Shown: in pieces, positions 35,563 through 47,700 of the stretch
Layout of the letters: each line of letters begins with the position of its first letter
Position numbering within the stretch: position 1 is the first letter of the stretch
Origin: Nelumbo lutea
Lineage: Eukaryota > Streptophyta > Magnoliopsida > Proteales > Nelumbonaceae
Length of the DNA: 64,000 nt
Reading direction: 5' to 3'
NCBI GenBank assembly: GCA_022828595.1
Contig: JAKGHH010000003.1
Coordinates: 97,549,583 to 97,613,582, forward strand
The notes under the pieces: model-generated
What the model was told of the DNA's origin: nothing
Seen by the model: only the letters and a program-made list of their open reading frames with translations
The model's database searches: none
Made by a program: the position numbers and the translations under genes

Positions 35563-38500
35563 TCATCTGTAGTACATCTGGGGGTTCTCCGAGTTCCACA
35601 TCCGAGGGACGGGTCTTCCATCTAAGTTTTCTAGCAGAAATGTACCGGGGCCAAGAGCTTGTTTAATCCGATAGGGGCCTTCATAGTTGGAGCCCAGCTT
35701 CCCTACTCTAGGTTCGAGAACCAAGACCTTTCTGAGGACAAGGTCTTCCTCTTTGTAGTGCCTTTCATTCACCCTGGAGTTATGGTAGTGGGCCACTCGC
35801 TGCTAATAGGAAGCCACCCTAATTTGTGCTTGTTCTCGTGTTTCTTTCAGTAGGTCTAGGTTTGCTCTGAGTGCCTCGTTATTCATGTCCTCGGTATACC
35901 CTTGGATCCAAAGCGTTGGTTGGCCAATCTCAGCTGGGATCACTGGTTCCATGCCGTAGGTTAGGCCGAAGGGGGTTTCTCCTATCGTTGTCCAAGGTGA
36001 GGTTTGGTATGCCTAGAGAACATTGTGCAGTTCATCAGCCCATAGGCCTTTAACTCTATGCAACCTAATCTTTAGCCCGTCTAGGATGGTCCTGTTTGTG
36101 ACCTCGGCCAGGTCGTTCATCTAGGGGTACCCCACTAAGGTGTACTGTTGCCTGATGCTGAGGGAGGAGCACCATTCTCAGAATTTAGCATCATCGAACT
36201 GCTTTTCATTGTCCATGATCAGCATGTGGGGGAGGCCGAAGTGGCAAATGATGTTCTTTCAAAAGAAGCTCTGAATTGCCTGCATAGTGATAGTGGTTAG
36301 GGGTTCAGCTTCCACCCATTTAGTGAAGTAATCCATAGCAATGACGAGATACTTCCTGCCTCCCGTAGCCTGAGGGAAGGGGCCGAGGAGGTCCATCCAC
36401 TTGGCAAAGGACCAGGGGCTGCTGAGGGCCAGAGGGTGGTGGCTGGTTGATGGCAGAGGTTGGCATGTCTCTGACACTGATTACATTTCCGCACCAGCTC
36501 GACCGCATCCTTGTGAAGTGTCGGCTAGAAGTACCCCTGCCTTAATGTTTTCTGGGCTAGGGTCTGGCCAAGGTGATTGCCGCAGATGCATTCATGAATT
36601 TCCCGGAGCACATACTCGCCCTCCTCCCTGCGGAAGCATCAGAGGTAAGGCAAGGTGAATGACCTCTAATACAACTTTCCTTTTAGCAAAGTGTAGTGCG
36701 CTACCTGTCGTCGGAGTTTTCGGACTTCGTTCCTATCATTGAGTAGCCTTCCTGTCAGTAGGAAGTCGATGATAAGATCCATCCAAGACGGTTCGACCTC
36801 TATGGGTAGGATTTGGATGTCCTCTATGGAGGGCCAGGCTAATCTTTCCACGCGCACAGTACGGCCAAGGGCCGCATCCGAGGTGCTCGCCAATTTGGAG
36901 AGGACATTGGCTTCGGAGTTCTCAGCTCATGGGACTTGCTATAGAGAGAAGCGTTGGAAGTGGCAGGCTAACTCTTGAATTTTGGCAAGGTACTTGGCCA
37001 TGCTTTACTCTCTAGCCTCGTACTTACCGTTGACTTGTTTCACCACCAGTTGCGAGTCGCTGAGGACTTCAACATGCTTGGAGCCGAGGTCTTGAGCGAG
37101 CTGCAACCCCGTCAAGAGGGCTTCGTTGTTGGATGCAGAGAATTGGAATCTCAGCGCATACTCTTTGACGGAATTGTCGGGGGTGAGGAGAATGAGGCCC
37201 GCTCCACTCCCTTTGGCGTTGGATGAACCATCGACGAAAAGTTCTCCACATGGGGTGGGGGACCTCCTCGGCCGGTTGTGCTTCTTCTGTCTCATCTTTG
37301 TGAGGTCGGTCGAGGGGCCTACTGAAAGTGCTTTCTGCTACAAAGTTAGCCAAGGCTTGTGCTTTGATTGTGGGCCTCAGCTGGTATTGTATGTCAAACT
37401 CTAACAGTTTTATTGCCCACTTAATCAAAGCGTCTTGAAGTCTTTGGCTTGGCGAGGACGGCCCTAAGGGGCTGATTTGTCAAGACCACTATGGAGTGGG
37501 CTTGGAAATACGACCTGACCTTTCTGTTCGAGGTGATGAGGGCGTACGCTAGCTTTTCCACTTCGAGGTACTGGGTCTTGGCATTGCTGAGGACCTTGTT
37601 GACATAGTATACAAGTCTTTGAACTCTGTCATATTTCACCAGGACCGAGCTGACGGCCTTGTCTTCCGACTGATAGGTACAAATATAGGGTTTCCCCTAA
37701 CACCGGCTAAGCGAGGAGCAGGAGTGAGATGAGGTACAACTTAAACTCGTCGAAGGCACGCTGACACTCCTCCATCAATTGGAAATCTTTCAGCTTCTTG
37801 ATGGCAGGGAAGAAGGGAAGGCAACAGTTTGCCAAATTCGACATGAAGCGGTTGAGCCTCTGAGTCTCCTTCACTGATCGAGGGGGTGCCATATCTAGTA
37901 TGGTCTGTACCTTGCTCGGGTTGCTTCAATGCCTCTTTAAGTGATGGCGAAGCCTAAGAATTTTTCTGAGGTAACTCTGAAGGCACACTTGCTCGGCCTG
38001 AGCTTCATGTTGAACTTGCGCAAAGTATCAAAGGTCTTGGCCAAGTCCGAGGTGTGTGCTTCGACCTTCAGACTCTTTACCCCCATTTCATCCACGTAGG
38101 TTTTGATGTTCCTCCCCATCTGATTCTTGAAAACCTTGTTGACAAGGCACTGATAGGTGGCCCCTGCATTCTTAAGGCTGAACAACATTACCTTATAGCA
38201 GTACGTGTCGTGCTCAGTGATGAAAGATATCTTCTCCTCGTCGTCGGGGTGCATCTAGATCTGGTTGTACCTGGAGAAGGCATCCATGAAGCTTAGTAGT
38301 TCATTCCCTACAATGGCATCGACGAGGTGGTGTATCTTCGGCAAAGGAAAACTGTCCTTTGGGCAGGCTCGGTTAAGGTCTGTGAAGTCAATATAGATCC
38401 GCCATTTTCCATTAGTTTTCCTTACGAAAACCACATTAGACAGCTAGTTGGGGTAATGTACCTCACGGATGAAGCAGCGTCGAGTAGCTTATCAACCTCC

Positions 38501-40622
38501 TCTCCTATAGCCTTCTATCATTCCGGTGCAAAGTTCTTCTTTTGCCAAACTGGCTTAAAGCTCGGGTCCACGCTCAGCTTGTGAGTAATGACCGAAAGTT
38601 CAATTCTAGGCATGTCAGCGGTGGACCAAGCAAAGACGCCGACATTAGTTCTGAGGAAACTTACCAGTTCAGATAGGCGTTCAGGGGGGAGGTTGAACCG
38701 GACGCGAATTGTCCTTTTTAGGGCTGACTCATACAAGAGAACCGAGACGAGGTCCCTGGCTGGTTGGCCTCGGTTCGCTAGTTCTTCCTAGGGGTCGAGG
38801 CCTTCTAGTGATAAGGCTTCCTTATTCTTTCCTTTTAGCGTCGCCATGTAGCATTGATAGGCGATCTGTTGGTTCCCACAAATGACTCCGACACCATGCT
38901 CAGTGGGAAACTTAAGGGTCAGGTGATAAGAGGACATGGCTGCCCTTAGTGCATGAAGGGTTGGTCTTCCCATTATCGCGTTGTAGGGAGAGGCAACCCT
39001 CACCATTAGGAATTCATGCATCCAAGTCACCTGGTGTGGCGCTATCCCTACCGTGATGGCAGGTTAATATTTCCTTCTGGCCTGATGACGCTGCCAAAGA
39101 AGCTGACGAGGGGAGCATCAACTGGCTGGAGTTTTCTTTGGCGTGAGCTTCATTCTCTCATAGGTGTCGTAGAAAATGATATCGGTTGACGAGCCACTAT
39201 CCACCAAGATCTTTTTCACCATAAAATTGGAAATGATGGCTGCGATCACAAGGGCATCATCGTGGGGGACAGTAACCCCCTCTAAGTCCTTGTGGGTGAA
39301 GACAAGGGCATGTAAACTTCTCGGCCTCTACTGAGTGTTCGGGTATTTCTACTTCTTCGGGGCAGGCTCCTGGATGCTGAGCTTCCTAGCGTAGGCCTTT
39401 CAAACCGAGGCCGAGGCTCCACCCGAGGCCGTGCCCCCAGTGATGACGTTGATGATGCTTGCCACTTGTTGGTGCTGCTGTTGGATGACGAGGAGCCGGC
39501 TTCTCCTCCGACAAACTGCTTGAGGTGTCCTCGGCGAATAAGGGACTCTATTTCATTCTTTAGGTCGTAATAGTCCTCGATGTCGTGCACGGTGCTGCGG
39601 TGGTACTTGTAATACTTCGTAGGGTTCCCCTCCTGGGGTTCCACTTCAGATTTGTTGGCCACTTCACGAATTTCTCTTCCCCTATCTGCATCAGTATTTG
39701 GGTGCGGGTGGAATTGAGTGGCGTGTAGCCCTTGTAGGCCAGGGTGGCAGGCTTCTTGTTGTTTTTGCCGCCATTGTTTCCAGGGTGGCGTTGGTCTCCA
39801 CCTTTCCTCTTCTTCTCCGGGAGCCCGTCATGGCGCTCGGTTGCCCTTTCTTGGTCGTCCCTGACCGAAGCCTCTTTGGCCGCAATGTATTTTTGGACCT
39901 TTTTGAGGAATTCGGGTTTAGTCTTTGGCCAGGTCTTGGCAACTGAGCACTTGAGAGCTGAGTCGGGGTGGAGTCCATTAATGGCCGCGTACATGGAGAC
40001 CATAGGGTCGAGGTCTTTCACTTCGAGCTATTCTTTCTTGAAGTGGTCGATGTAAGACCGTCGGCTTTCACCCGTCTCCTGTTTGATCGACATAAGAGAG
40101 ATTACACTCTTCTAGCATCGTTTGCTGCTAATGAAGTGGGCAAGGAATAGAGTTGTAAATTGCTCACACGATCTGATTGATCAAGGAGGAAGGCTGGAGA
40201 ACCAGCGGCGAGCGGCCCCCTGAAGGTAGCCTGGAAGGTTCGGCACGTCAAGGCGTTGGAATAGTCGTATAGTATCATGAGCACTCTGAAGCCCTCCAGT
40301 GTGGTCATCGGGGTCAGTGCTTCCGTCGTATGTCTCCAGTGTGGGAGCCTTGAAGTGTGGGGGGAGAGGCTCCAAGATGATTTCTGGGGTGAAACAAGTC
40401 CATGCGACTGGCGGAGTTGCCGTGATTGGTTAAGGCGTCGGCTCTCCTTGACTTGGTGGAGCTCGTCCTTGACGGCTCCAATCTCGCTCGCAAACTCAGC
40501 AATCCCTGGGTCAGCACAGGCATGGGCCCTGCTCTTGTCTTGGTGGACCTGATGGATGTCGGCTCAAACTCCTGAATACTCCGAGACAGGGTCGCACACT
40601 CTTCTGCGGGTGCGATGGTCAT
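35563..40622 (-). pseudogene. gag-pol of the gypsy element, frameshifted
   Basis: Pieces in order on the minus strand: Gag (PPHFKAPTLETYDGSTDPDD near 40350; KYIAAKEAS near 39890; RRGHLKQFVGGEAG near 39500); protease end (YNAIMGRPTLHALRA near 38960); RT (NLPPERLSELVSFLRTNVG near 38690; KNAGATYQCLVNKVF near 38170; the metal-binding YVDD is YVDE here, near 38095); RNase H (ELFVDGSSNAKGSGAGLIL near 37230; NNEALLTGL); integrase zinc site (RKCNQCQRHAN near 36480) and core (DLLGPFPQATGGRKYLVIAM; DYFTKWVEAEPL); C-terminus (GKLGSNYEGPYRI near 35690). Frameshifts in Gag and pol, stops and the altered RT site show inactivity. Confidence 0.9.
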
Positions 40623-41115
40623 TTAGAACGTCCCTAAGGTCTGAGATAAGAGGTGGAGTGGGATGGCATTGGCTCTCGCCTCAGGAGCGAACTCCAGGGC
40701 GGCCGAACTGCTCTCCATCGTCCTGGGGGCCTCCCCCCAACGATGACGATGGTGCTGCTCCAAAGATTGATGATTATCTTCGGATTGAGCAGACACACTC
40801 TCCCTTCAGCTAGGAGGACGAACATTCCTTTGAGGTGAGTTCGGGAGGCGGTTATTGCCCAATTCTGACAGTTTCAACCAACGGATTACCGTGGCCAAGG
40901 GCTGGTACCTCGATGTTCTCGCGTCGACCCTAATCCTCGGATACCCCTGCGGGGTGGTCACCTTGAGAGGGACCTCCTGCTCGAGGGAAAACTTCTTCCA
41001 TTTGTTGGGTGAGGCGGTCCAAGCGATCGAGGACGGCCTAAAACTGTTCCTGGCTCTCCTCACCATGGCTTCCGAGCTTAAAGGGGTTTTGGATCTAGAG
41101 TGTTAGCAACCAATT

Positions 41116-41133
41116 CCCACAAATAACGCCAAT
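41116..41133 (-). other. Primer-binding site region of the gypsy element
   Basis: Read on the minus strand, ATTGGCGTTATTTGTGGG follows the 5' LTR directly. The TTGGCGYYRTYTGTGGG pattern is common at this place in plant gypsy elements. I have not assigned the tRNA. Confidence 0.7.
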
Positions 41134-41603
41134 TGTTGCCGTGCAAGTTGGCCGAGGGAAACAAGGTAAATTCACCTTTCAAGTTCCAAGCGTTAGTCGA
41201 GGATCTCGAGGCCTCGGAGGAGGTTGACCGAAGCCAAGAGCGGCAAGCCGAAGTGGTGTACTCCGTCCAAGGACTATGGTAGCCGAGGATTGCTAGTCGA
41301 GGCAGGGTCCCCGGTGATGAGAGATGTTGCAAGATAGGAGACGTCAGAGACCTCGGGGTGGATACCCGAGGCGGAGGCTCCGATTGCTCAAGTTAGTAAG
41401 TGGTGTGAAAGTAGGGGAGAGTGCAAAAGTGCTCCTAGAGAGAGTACAAGGTTAGACTTTAGGCCCTGGTGGTACACCAAATAGTTATATGATTAGCTCC
41501 GTACAAAGGCAACAGGGCTCTCGCCTACTGTGGCTGACATTAGTAGGCATTAGTGGGATGGGCCTTCTAGCCCTATGTGGGATGGCCAAGCTAACCCACA
41601 TCA
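41134..41603 (-). repeat. 5' LTR of the gypsy element (promoter part deleted)
   Basis: About 470 bp. Compared with the 3' LTR it lacks the roughly 190 bp between GTGCAAAAGTGCTC and the GAG-AG...TACAAGG block near 41433, including the TATA box. It retains about 145 bp, rich in CCGAGG, that the 3' LTR lacks. Confidence 0.88.
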
Positions 41604-42166
41604 AGTGTTAACAAGAGCATTTTAATTGTAAAAAGGAGTAAATCCTTAAAACAAGGAATGCCAAATGCAATCTTAATGCCAAAGCTTCAATCATAAGCAT
41701 TACACTGTCAAAGAATGAATTTAACAACTTAAATATATGAATTAACAATAGGGAGGAATGTACTTAATAGTGGTTTTAATTATGTTTTCTATCTCTAAAA
41801 TTAGAGTCTAGATCTGCTCCTGAGAGAGCACCTCACACTGACTTTACATTCTATTTTGGCCACATATCGAGAACATCTTTCATACTTGTATTTATTATTT
41901 ATGAGGACATATTCCCGAGTGGGATGTGGCTGTCAGGTCAGTGTGAGGCGCTCTAGGTGAGAAGTAGATAAATTCCTAAAATAAAGGGCCAAAGTCAATA
42001 GTGAGAATTAGATTGGTGTTCATAAATTACAATAAAAATCCAGTTTTATAAGTTGCATATTTGTGATTTTGGGGACCGATCCGCAAAATCAAGGATTGGA
42101 AGTGGGAATTGTTTTTTTTTTTTTTTTTCTGATAAAAGAAAACGAATTTCTGAGACGATACCTAAT
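41604..42166. other. Spacer between the gypsy and Mutator-like elements
   Basis: AT-rich, no coding feature. Two similar blocks (TCTAAAATTAGAGTCTAGATC...GAGAGCACCTCACACTGAC and, inverted, GTCAGTGTGAGGCGCTCTAGG) form an imperfect inverted repeat at about 41818-41963 around GGCCACATATC, which may be a MITE relic. A T-run lies at 42109-42128. Confidence 0.4.
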
Positions 42167-42312
42167 GAGTCCGGATCTTCTACCAACCCTCTACCAATAG
42201 TATCAGGTGGAGACACATGTCCAAGACACAATTACAAGCTTTTCATTTGTGAGCCAATGGAAGGGACGAGTTTAGTCCTCCATTTGCCCTCAAATATAAA
42301 TATCTTGGCTCT
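42167..42312 (+). repeat. Left terminal inverted repeat of the MULE
   Basis: Starts GAGTCCGGATCTTCTACC and pairs with 49258-49393; the arms differ by point changes and small indels, roughly 85 percent alike by eye. The ATACCTAAT target duplication precedes it. Confidence 0.85.
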
Positions 42313-43244
42313 CTTAGGTAGTGTTCGGAAGCATGGTGAAGCCACGATCTATTGGGTTTCAAACCACTCCACACCTCATTCAACCGTTCGGTTGTGGTGT
42401 GGCGTGGTTCGAATTCCACTATATCGTGGTGTGTTCCCTGCCACACCCAAAATATCGATAGAAGGTTTTTTCGTGGTCTCAACCACACCATGGGTATTAT
42501 AGCCCATCTTTTGTTATGGTGCTTAACAGGTTTGTGTTTTTTGAAACCCCTACTCGTTGCTATCTCTTTTTTTTTTTTTTCTGTAAAACCCTTACTTTGC
42601 TTTTAAACTATTGCCGGTTTATGCTGCTTGTGATTCATTGCCGTCCTTAGGTCAATTGAAAATAGGAAGGTGAGGTCTCATTTCAGTTCATTTATCATTC
42701 TCACCTGTATTAATCCAATGAAATAGCATGAGTTCCCTAAATGAAATGGCAAGAATGCTAATTTTAAAACATTGTTTATAGAACTATACCTTTCAATTAC
42801 ACATAGTAGAAAAGCAAAGAAATTTTGTTTAGTCCTAAAATACTGTTAGTTCTAGCAACCAGTTCTATCCAATGACCGAATGGATCAGTTCTATTCAATG
42901 ACCGACTGGCTCAAGTTGTTTGCAGACAAGGTGAGGTTTAGCTTTATTTACATTGCTTTAGCAGCAACTTCCCTAGCTAGCTTTGCAAGAATGTATTCCT
43001 TACGTCCAATAAATTTTTATCTCTCATCAGACAAGAGACAAATGACAAGCAGAGTAGGAAATAAAGCTAAAATCTCACATTTTTGTAGACAACATAGGCA
43101 CATTACCTGTTGTTCTGAACAAACTGCATTTGAACACTAAGGGTTTGGTTTCATTTGCATGGTTGGAAAGTAATCTTTAACAGCATTATATCCCTACAGT
43201 TCAGAAAGTGTGTAAAACTTATTCAAGTTAGGAAGTCAAATACA

Positions 43245-43412
43245 TGGTTGTTGATGTATTGGCATGAACATATAGCAACCTGTTACATGATTTACTATTG
43301 ATAAAAAAAGTTAAAGTGTTACATATCTTACTCAAATGTTGATGATGTATCGTCATGAGCATATATAGCAACCTATTACATGATTTACTTTATTTTAATT
43401 GATAAAGTTACA
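43245..43412. repeat. Tandem duplication, about 90-95 bp unit
   Basis: TTGATGTATTGGCATGAACATATAGCAACC...ACATGATTTACT...TTGATAAA at 43249 is repeated in changed form from about 43337 (GATGATGTATCGTCATGAGC...ACATGATTTACT...TTGATAAA). Two diverged copies, no coding content. Confidence 0.6.
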
Positions 43413-44292
43413 CCGTTGTCAGGCTTTGTCAATTTCCCAGAAAGGTTTAGCTTTATTTGGTGGATGTATTAGGTTTTAGCTGGATTGCCCTACATATGTC
43501 ACTCAATTGCTGCTTACCTTAGGTGTAAGGTAGCAAATTTTTAAACCTCCTTCCTTTAGCCCTGTCTGATAGCCATTTGGAAGGAATAAAATCTATGCAT
43601 ATGTGGGAATATAAGATCCCCCATTTTGAAGTTTGAGGTCACGGTAATTGATCTTACATTTCTTTAATTGAATTGAAAGTAAACAATTTTCTTGTTTTAG
43701 TGGCAAAAGGAGAGTATGCTACCTGTTTCTCTTTCTTATGTATATTTTTTCCTTATAGATGACTACAGGGATACATTGACCAGGTAGAAATATACTCATA
43801 CCTTTTATGTGCAAGAATAATATCATACTATCCCTCTCTATTTCTGTGCCTAAAATTGGTTTAGCACCTTCTGGGGCATCGCCAATTCCTCCAACATTCC
43901 CATTCACATATTGACCTTTTCCATTCACCATTAGCCTGAATGGTAGGAGACTCCTTGAACAGAGATGAAGTAACGTCTATGGATTTCTCTTGGTTTTCCA
44001 TTTCCACCATTCTTTAGCCTTGTTGTCAGTAGCAGCAATATTAGGCTTCCCAACCCATACCTACAATTAAGGAGACCATATGTGAAATCTGGAGTCATAG
44101 AAAACTCATTACCCATAGAGCAAAATTGCAAGGAGAAAATACAAGGTACAATATTTGAATAAACCTAAACTTTCTAAGGTGCACATAGTAAGTAATAGAG
44201 GGAAAATTAATAGTATAATTAAAGAACTTATAGGGAAGGTTGTTTAGGGAAAGAATCATCTTCAACTACCACAATAATCAAATGTGCTCCAC

Positions 44293-44828
44293 TAGACCTG
44301 TTCATGGGCTGGGCCGGGCCGGGCTCGAGCCGGGCTTTTACTCTCCATTAAACAAAAATATGTTAGGCTCGAGCCCGAGCCCGGCCTTAATAAAAAGCCC
44401 GAAGCCCGAGCCCGAGCCCGAAGCCCGACCTAATAAAAAAAATTAAAAAATTTCCCTATTCAATAATCAATATAAATCAGAATTTATTTACATTAAAAAA
44501 TATATAAATTCAAAATTTATTTATATTAAAAAAATATATAAAGAAGGGAAAGAGGATGTGGAGAAGAAGAATTTGGTTGGAAAAAGAAGGGAAAGAGGTG
44601 AAAAAAAGAGGGGTATTCAACTAAGGTTTTTAGGTTTATTTATAGTTGGGCCAGGCCGGGCTCGGGCTGGGCTATTTTGGCAAATCCCGAGCCCGGCTTG
44701 AATTTATTGCGAGCCAGGCTTTTTGGCCCGAGATTAAGCCCGCATGCCTATATACCTGTTCAAGCCCATCCGGGGACCAGGCCGGGCCGGGCCGACACGC
44801 CGGGTCACTCGGCCCATGAACAGGTCTA
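44293..44828 (+). mobile_element. hAT MITE with perfect 17-bp inverted ends and 8-bp duplication
   Basis: Ends are TAGACCTGTTCATGGGC at 44293 and its exact reverse complement ending at 44828. The flanks repeat TGCTCCAC at 44285-44292 and 44829-44836. The 8-bp duplication and the TAG-start identify a hAT superfamily non-autonomous element of 536 bp. The subterminal regions are strikingly GC-rich (GGGCCGGGCCGGGCTCGAGC) and the middle AT-rich. It carries no gene. It is nested within the PIF/Harbinger and MULE sequence. Confidence 0.93.
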
Positions 44829-46269
44829 TGCTCCACCCACTAGATCCTAGAGAAAAAACTTTAGGCCTTAAGCTTGAGATGTAAGCTTGAAAACAAAATC
44901 AAGCCAAACTTATCTCTACTAGCTTCTAAACTATTTTATATTATAAACTAACTCTAATTCTTTTGTACCATTGTGATGCTACCATGGTCCATAGAAAATC
45001 AACAATCCAATTTACTGCTATACAACAAAACATTACTTTTTAGAAGTTCCAAAAGCAATTCAAATTCTTCTAGTATGAAATATGGATCACTTAAATTTCA
45101 GGTTATAGTTTTCTATAGTGTTAAAATGGAAAAAAAATTATATTCATCCTAGGTCAATGGATTTCATTTTTTCGTATTCCCTTTTACAAAGATTATACTA
45201 AACCGTTACTATGGTCTCAAGTTAAGAAAATTCATAACCAAGAGTGTTGTCTTCCCTCCCAAAATGTTTCAATTACCCAGTTGTTGCAAGCATTTCAGGA
45301 ATCTTTTGGGTAGAGTTCAAGAACAAATTTGCTTTGAAAAGTCTTTGCCTTTTAGCTATGTAGCACATATGTGAAAATGTGTCTCATACAACACATGCTT
45401 TGTAACACCATGCATGTCTATATTTTACAAAATATGATATATTGGAAACTGTTGTGACATGACCAAATTTCAGAAATTTCAGAAACAAGGTGTCACATAG
45501 GCATTACTTTATGCTCCCAAATTTCATATACAAAGCATATACAATGGTGATGCATCAAATAGACTAGGATAAAAATGGTTCATTTGTTCTTATTTTGGAA
45601 CTACAAGCCATGTTGCACAAACAATTTTTGCAAGTCAACAGAAACTAGGAATATATGTGTCATATAGTCTAATAGTATAAGAGATAGATGCTAGTCCTAT
45701 TAGTGATGGGTTTGTTCTCATTGTTTTCAAGGGTGATGTGCTTCAACAAACTGTTAGGCGCATCCTGTTCACAAAACTAGGATTGGGTTCAAATAGGAAA
45801 CAGTAATAAACATCTTCACATGACTAACTATCCACATAGGAAATAAGGCATTTGCTTTCAGTGACAATTACAATGCAATTTTGTATGAGGAAAAATATGT
45901 ATTATATCTACATTGTACTCACTATTATGTTAACCTATCATATAGATGAATATCATAATGATTTGTTTTGCAAATAATAGATATAAATAGATAGAAAGAG
46001 ATAAAGTATAGATAGGTTAGAGAGAGAGAGAGAGAGATGCAGAGAAGAAAAATAGAACAGTGGAGGGACAGAGAGAGCAATGGAGAGGAATATCATAGTG
46101 AAATATGTTTTGTAAATAACATATAAAAAAACTTTCTTATTTTGTTTTGCTTTAGTTCTTTTTTGTTTTGAATGTGTGATTTTTTCTAAAAGTGGCTTGC
46201 TCCACTCGCTCCTATCATACAGACACACATGGACACCTTAGGCAAGCCCTTTACAAGAGGATGTATTAA

Positions 46270-46850
46270 ATGAATTGGCCACTTGGAGCGAGGCCGGAAG
46301 AGAGGACATTTATAGAGTTGATGGTTGAGTAGATGAAGGCACATAAAAAACCAACCTCAACTTTTAATACTGAAGGATAGAGGAACATCATGGAGAATTT
46401 CAACAAGAGGCACAACAAGTCATACACACACGACCAATTTAAGAACATGTTCCATTTTTTCAAGAAAAAAATTAATGATTATCAGAAAATTATGAATCAC
46501 ACAAGGGTCACCATAGATCCATTACAAAGAAATTGAGTGCCAATGAAAATGTGTAGGGTTATATTATTTCGGTAATACAATTATTGAGATGATTTTTTGT
46601 TTTAATTTACTAAGATACTAACTATAAGTACACTTCATGTGGATATAAATGTGCAAAGCAAGTAAGGAAGAAGGGTTGTCCATATCTAGAGGAGTTGGAG
46701 CTCATATATTCAGGGACTAGTGCTATCGGTTTTACATCAATAGGTGTGGGTAATGTTGAGATCCCTTTGGATGATGAGATTGACCACAACATCCCTGTGA
46801 CACAAGACCATGTTGGCAGCAATTTTCCCAATGACATATTCAATATGTAA
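46270..46850 (+). pseudogene. Myb/SANT-like protein relic of a PIF/Harbinger element
   Basis: Broken plus-strand frames resemble the Myb_DNA-bind_3 accessory protein of plant PIF elements: a TWS-start near 46278, a threonine/asparagine-rich stretch before a GWK..-like position near 46390, a YTHDQLKNM-like part near 46420 (YTHTRPI/FKNMF in different frames), then RKKGCPYLEELELIYSGTSA at about 46672-46730. Stops and shifts are present. This accessory protein normally helps the transposase bind the element ends. Confidence 0.6.
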
Positions 46851-46921
46851 CTAGTTTCTTCTTACATGTTTTGTTGTTTCAATGTATAATATATCATGCG
46901 TTGACATTATGTACATTTGAA

Positions 46922-47700
46922 TAGGATTATATTGGTGCAATAGATGACACCTATATAAGTGCAAGAGTTCCACTTGAAGAGCAAATATTATATAGGGGGA
47001 AGAAAGTCATGATGCACCACAAACGTATTAGTAGTGTACTCATTTGATATGTGGTTCACTTCTGTTTACGTAGGGTGGGAAGGATCTACACACGACTTTA
47101 GGGTGTTTGTAGAAGCTATGTCCCATCCCCACCTAGAATTCCCCAATCCTTTAGGTAATATTATGTAGTTTGTTTATTTAGTTAAAATCAATTTTAAATG
47201 AATTTATGGGTGATGATTGTCTTACATGTTGTGTAGGAAAATATTTGTTGTGGATAGTGGATTCCCAAATGGGCCTACATACATAACCCTTTATGTTGGT
47301 GAACGATACCACTTGAATGACTTTAGAGAACATCGTAAGTTTCGATCAAAGGAGCTGTTCAATTACAAACACTCGTCATTAATTAAGAAATATCATAGAG
47401 AGGTGTTTTGGTATATTTAAAAGGAAATTTCCCATCTTGGTGAACATGCCATCATTTGAGATGCGTATGTATTGTTACATCGTAATGGCATGTTTTATCA
47501 CCTATAACTTTATTAAGAGAGAAGCTATTCATGATCAATACATTGAGAGATGGTCAAGGGAGATATGATGAGTGATAATAGTACCGATGATGATGAGGAT
47601 TGAGGATGGGCATATGGACACATCAACAACCAATATTAGGGATAATGTACAGATCAGATGCGGGAGCAGTACCAGTCTTTTGAGTTTGATGTTTGAATTA
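46922..47700 (+). pseudogene. PIF/Harbinger DDE transposase relic
   Basis: In broken plus-strand frames: YIGAIDDTYISARVPLEEQI near 46930 (family: C-x-G-A-I-D-G-T-H-I, first catalytic Asp), SFDMWFTSVYVGWEGSTHDF near 47045 (second Asp region), then FVVDSGFPNGPTYITLYVGE near 47230 with RYHLNDFREH, RKFRSKELFNYKHSSL near 47340 and the -HxxV-E/KK-like start. This is the DDE_Tnp_4 (HARBI1-like) fold. An intron-like gap and stop codons interrupt it, so it is inactive. Confidence 0.8.

Larger units (their letters stand above)
32674..41603 (-). mobile_element. Ty3/gypsy LTR retrotransposon, Tat-like, degenerate
   Basis: Bounded by AGTGT at 32669-32673 and 41604-41608, the 5-bp target duplication. LTRs are at 32674-33176 (3' LTR) and 41134-41603 (5' LTR); both end ...ATCA on the plus strand, and one starts TGTTGCC while the other has GGTTGCC. 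The primer-binding region (TTGGCGTTATTTGTGGG on the minus strand) adjoins the 5' LTR and a G-rich polypurine tract adjoins the 3' LTR. Gag, protease, RT, RNase H and integrase follow in that order on the minus strand, so the element is Ty3/gypsy. The long 3' region with an antisense frame fits the Tat group. The element is clearly GC-richer than its surroundings. Stops and frameshifts are numerous, so it cannot move by itself. Confidence 0.92.

Noticed and set aside
43719..44131. Two minus-strand frames (70 and 66 codons) inside the MULE
   Set aside because: No recognisable family, interrupted by stops, and located in non-autonomous transposon sequence.
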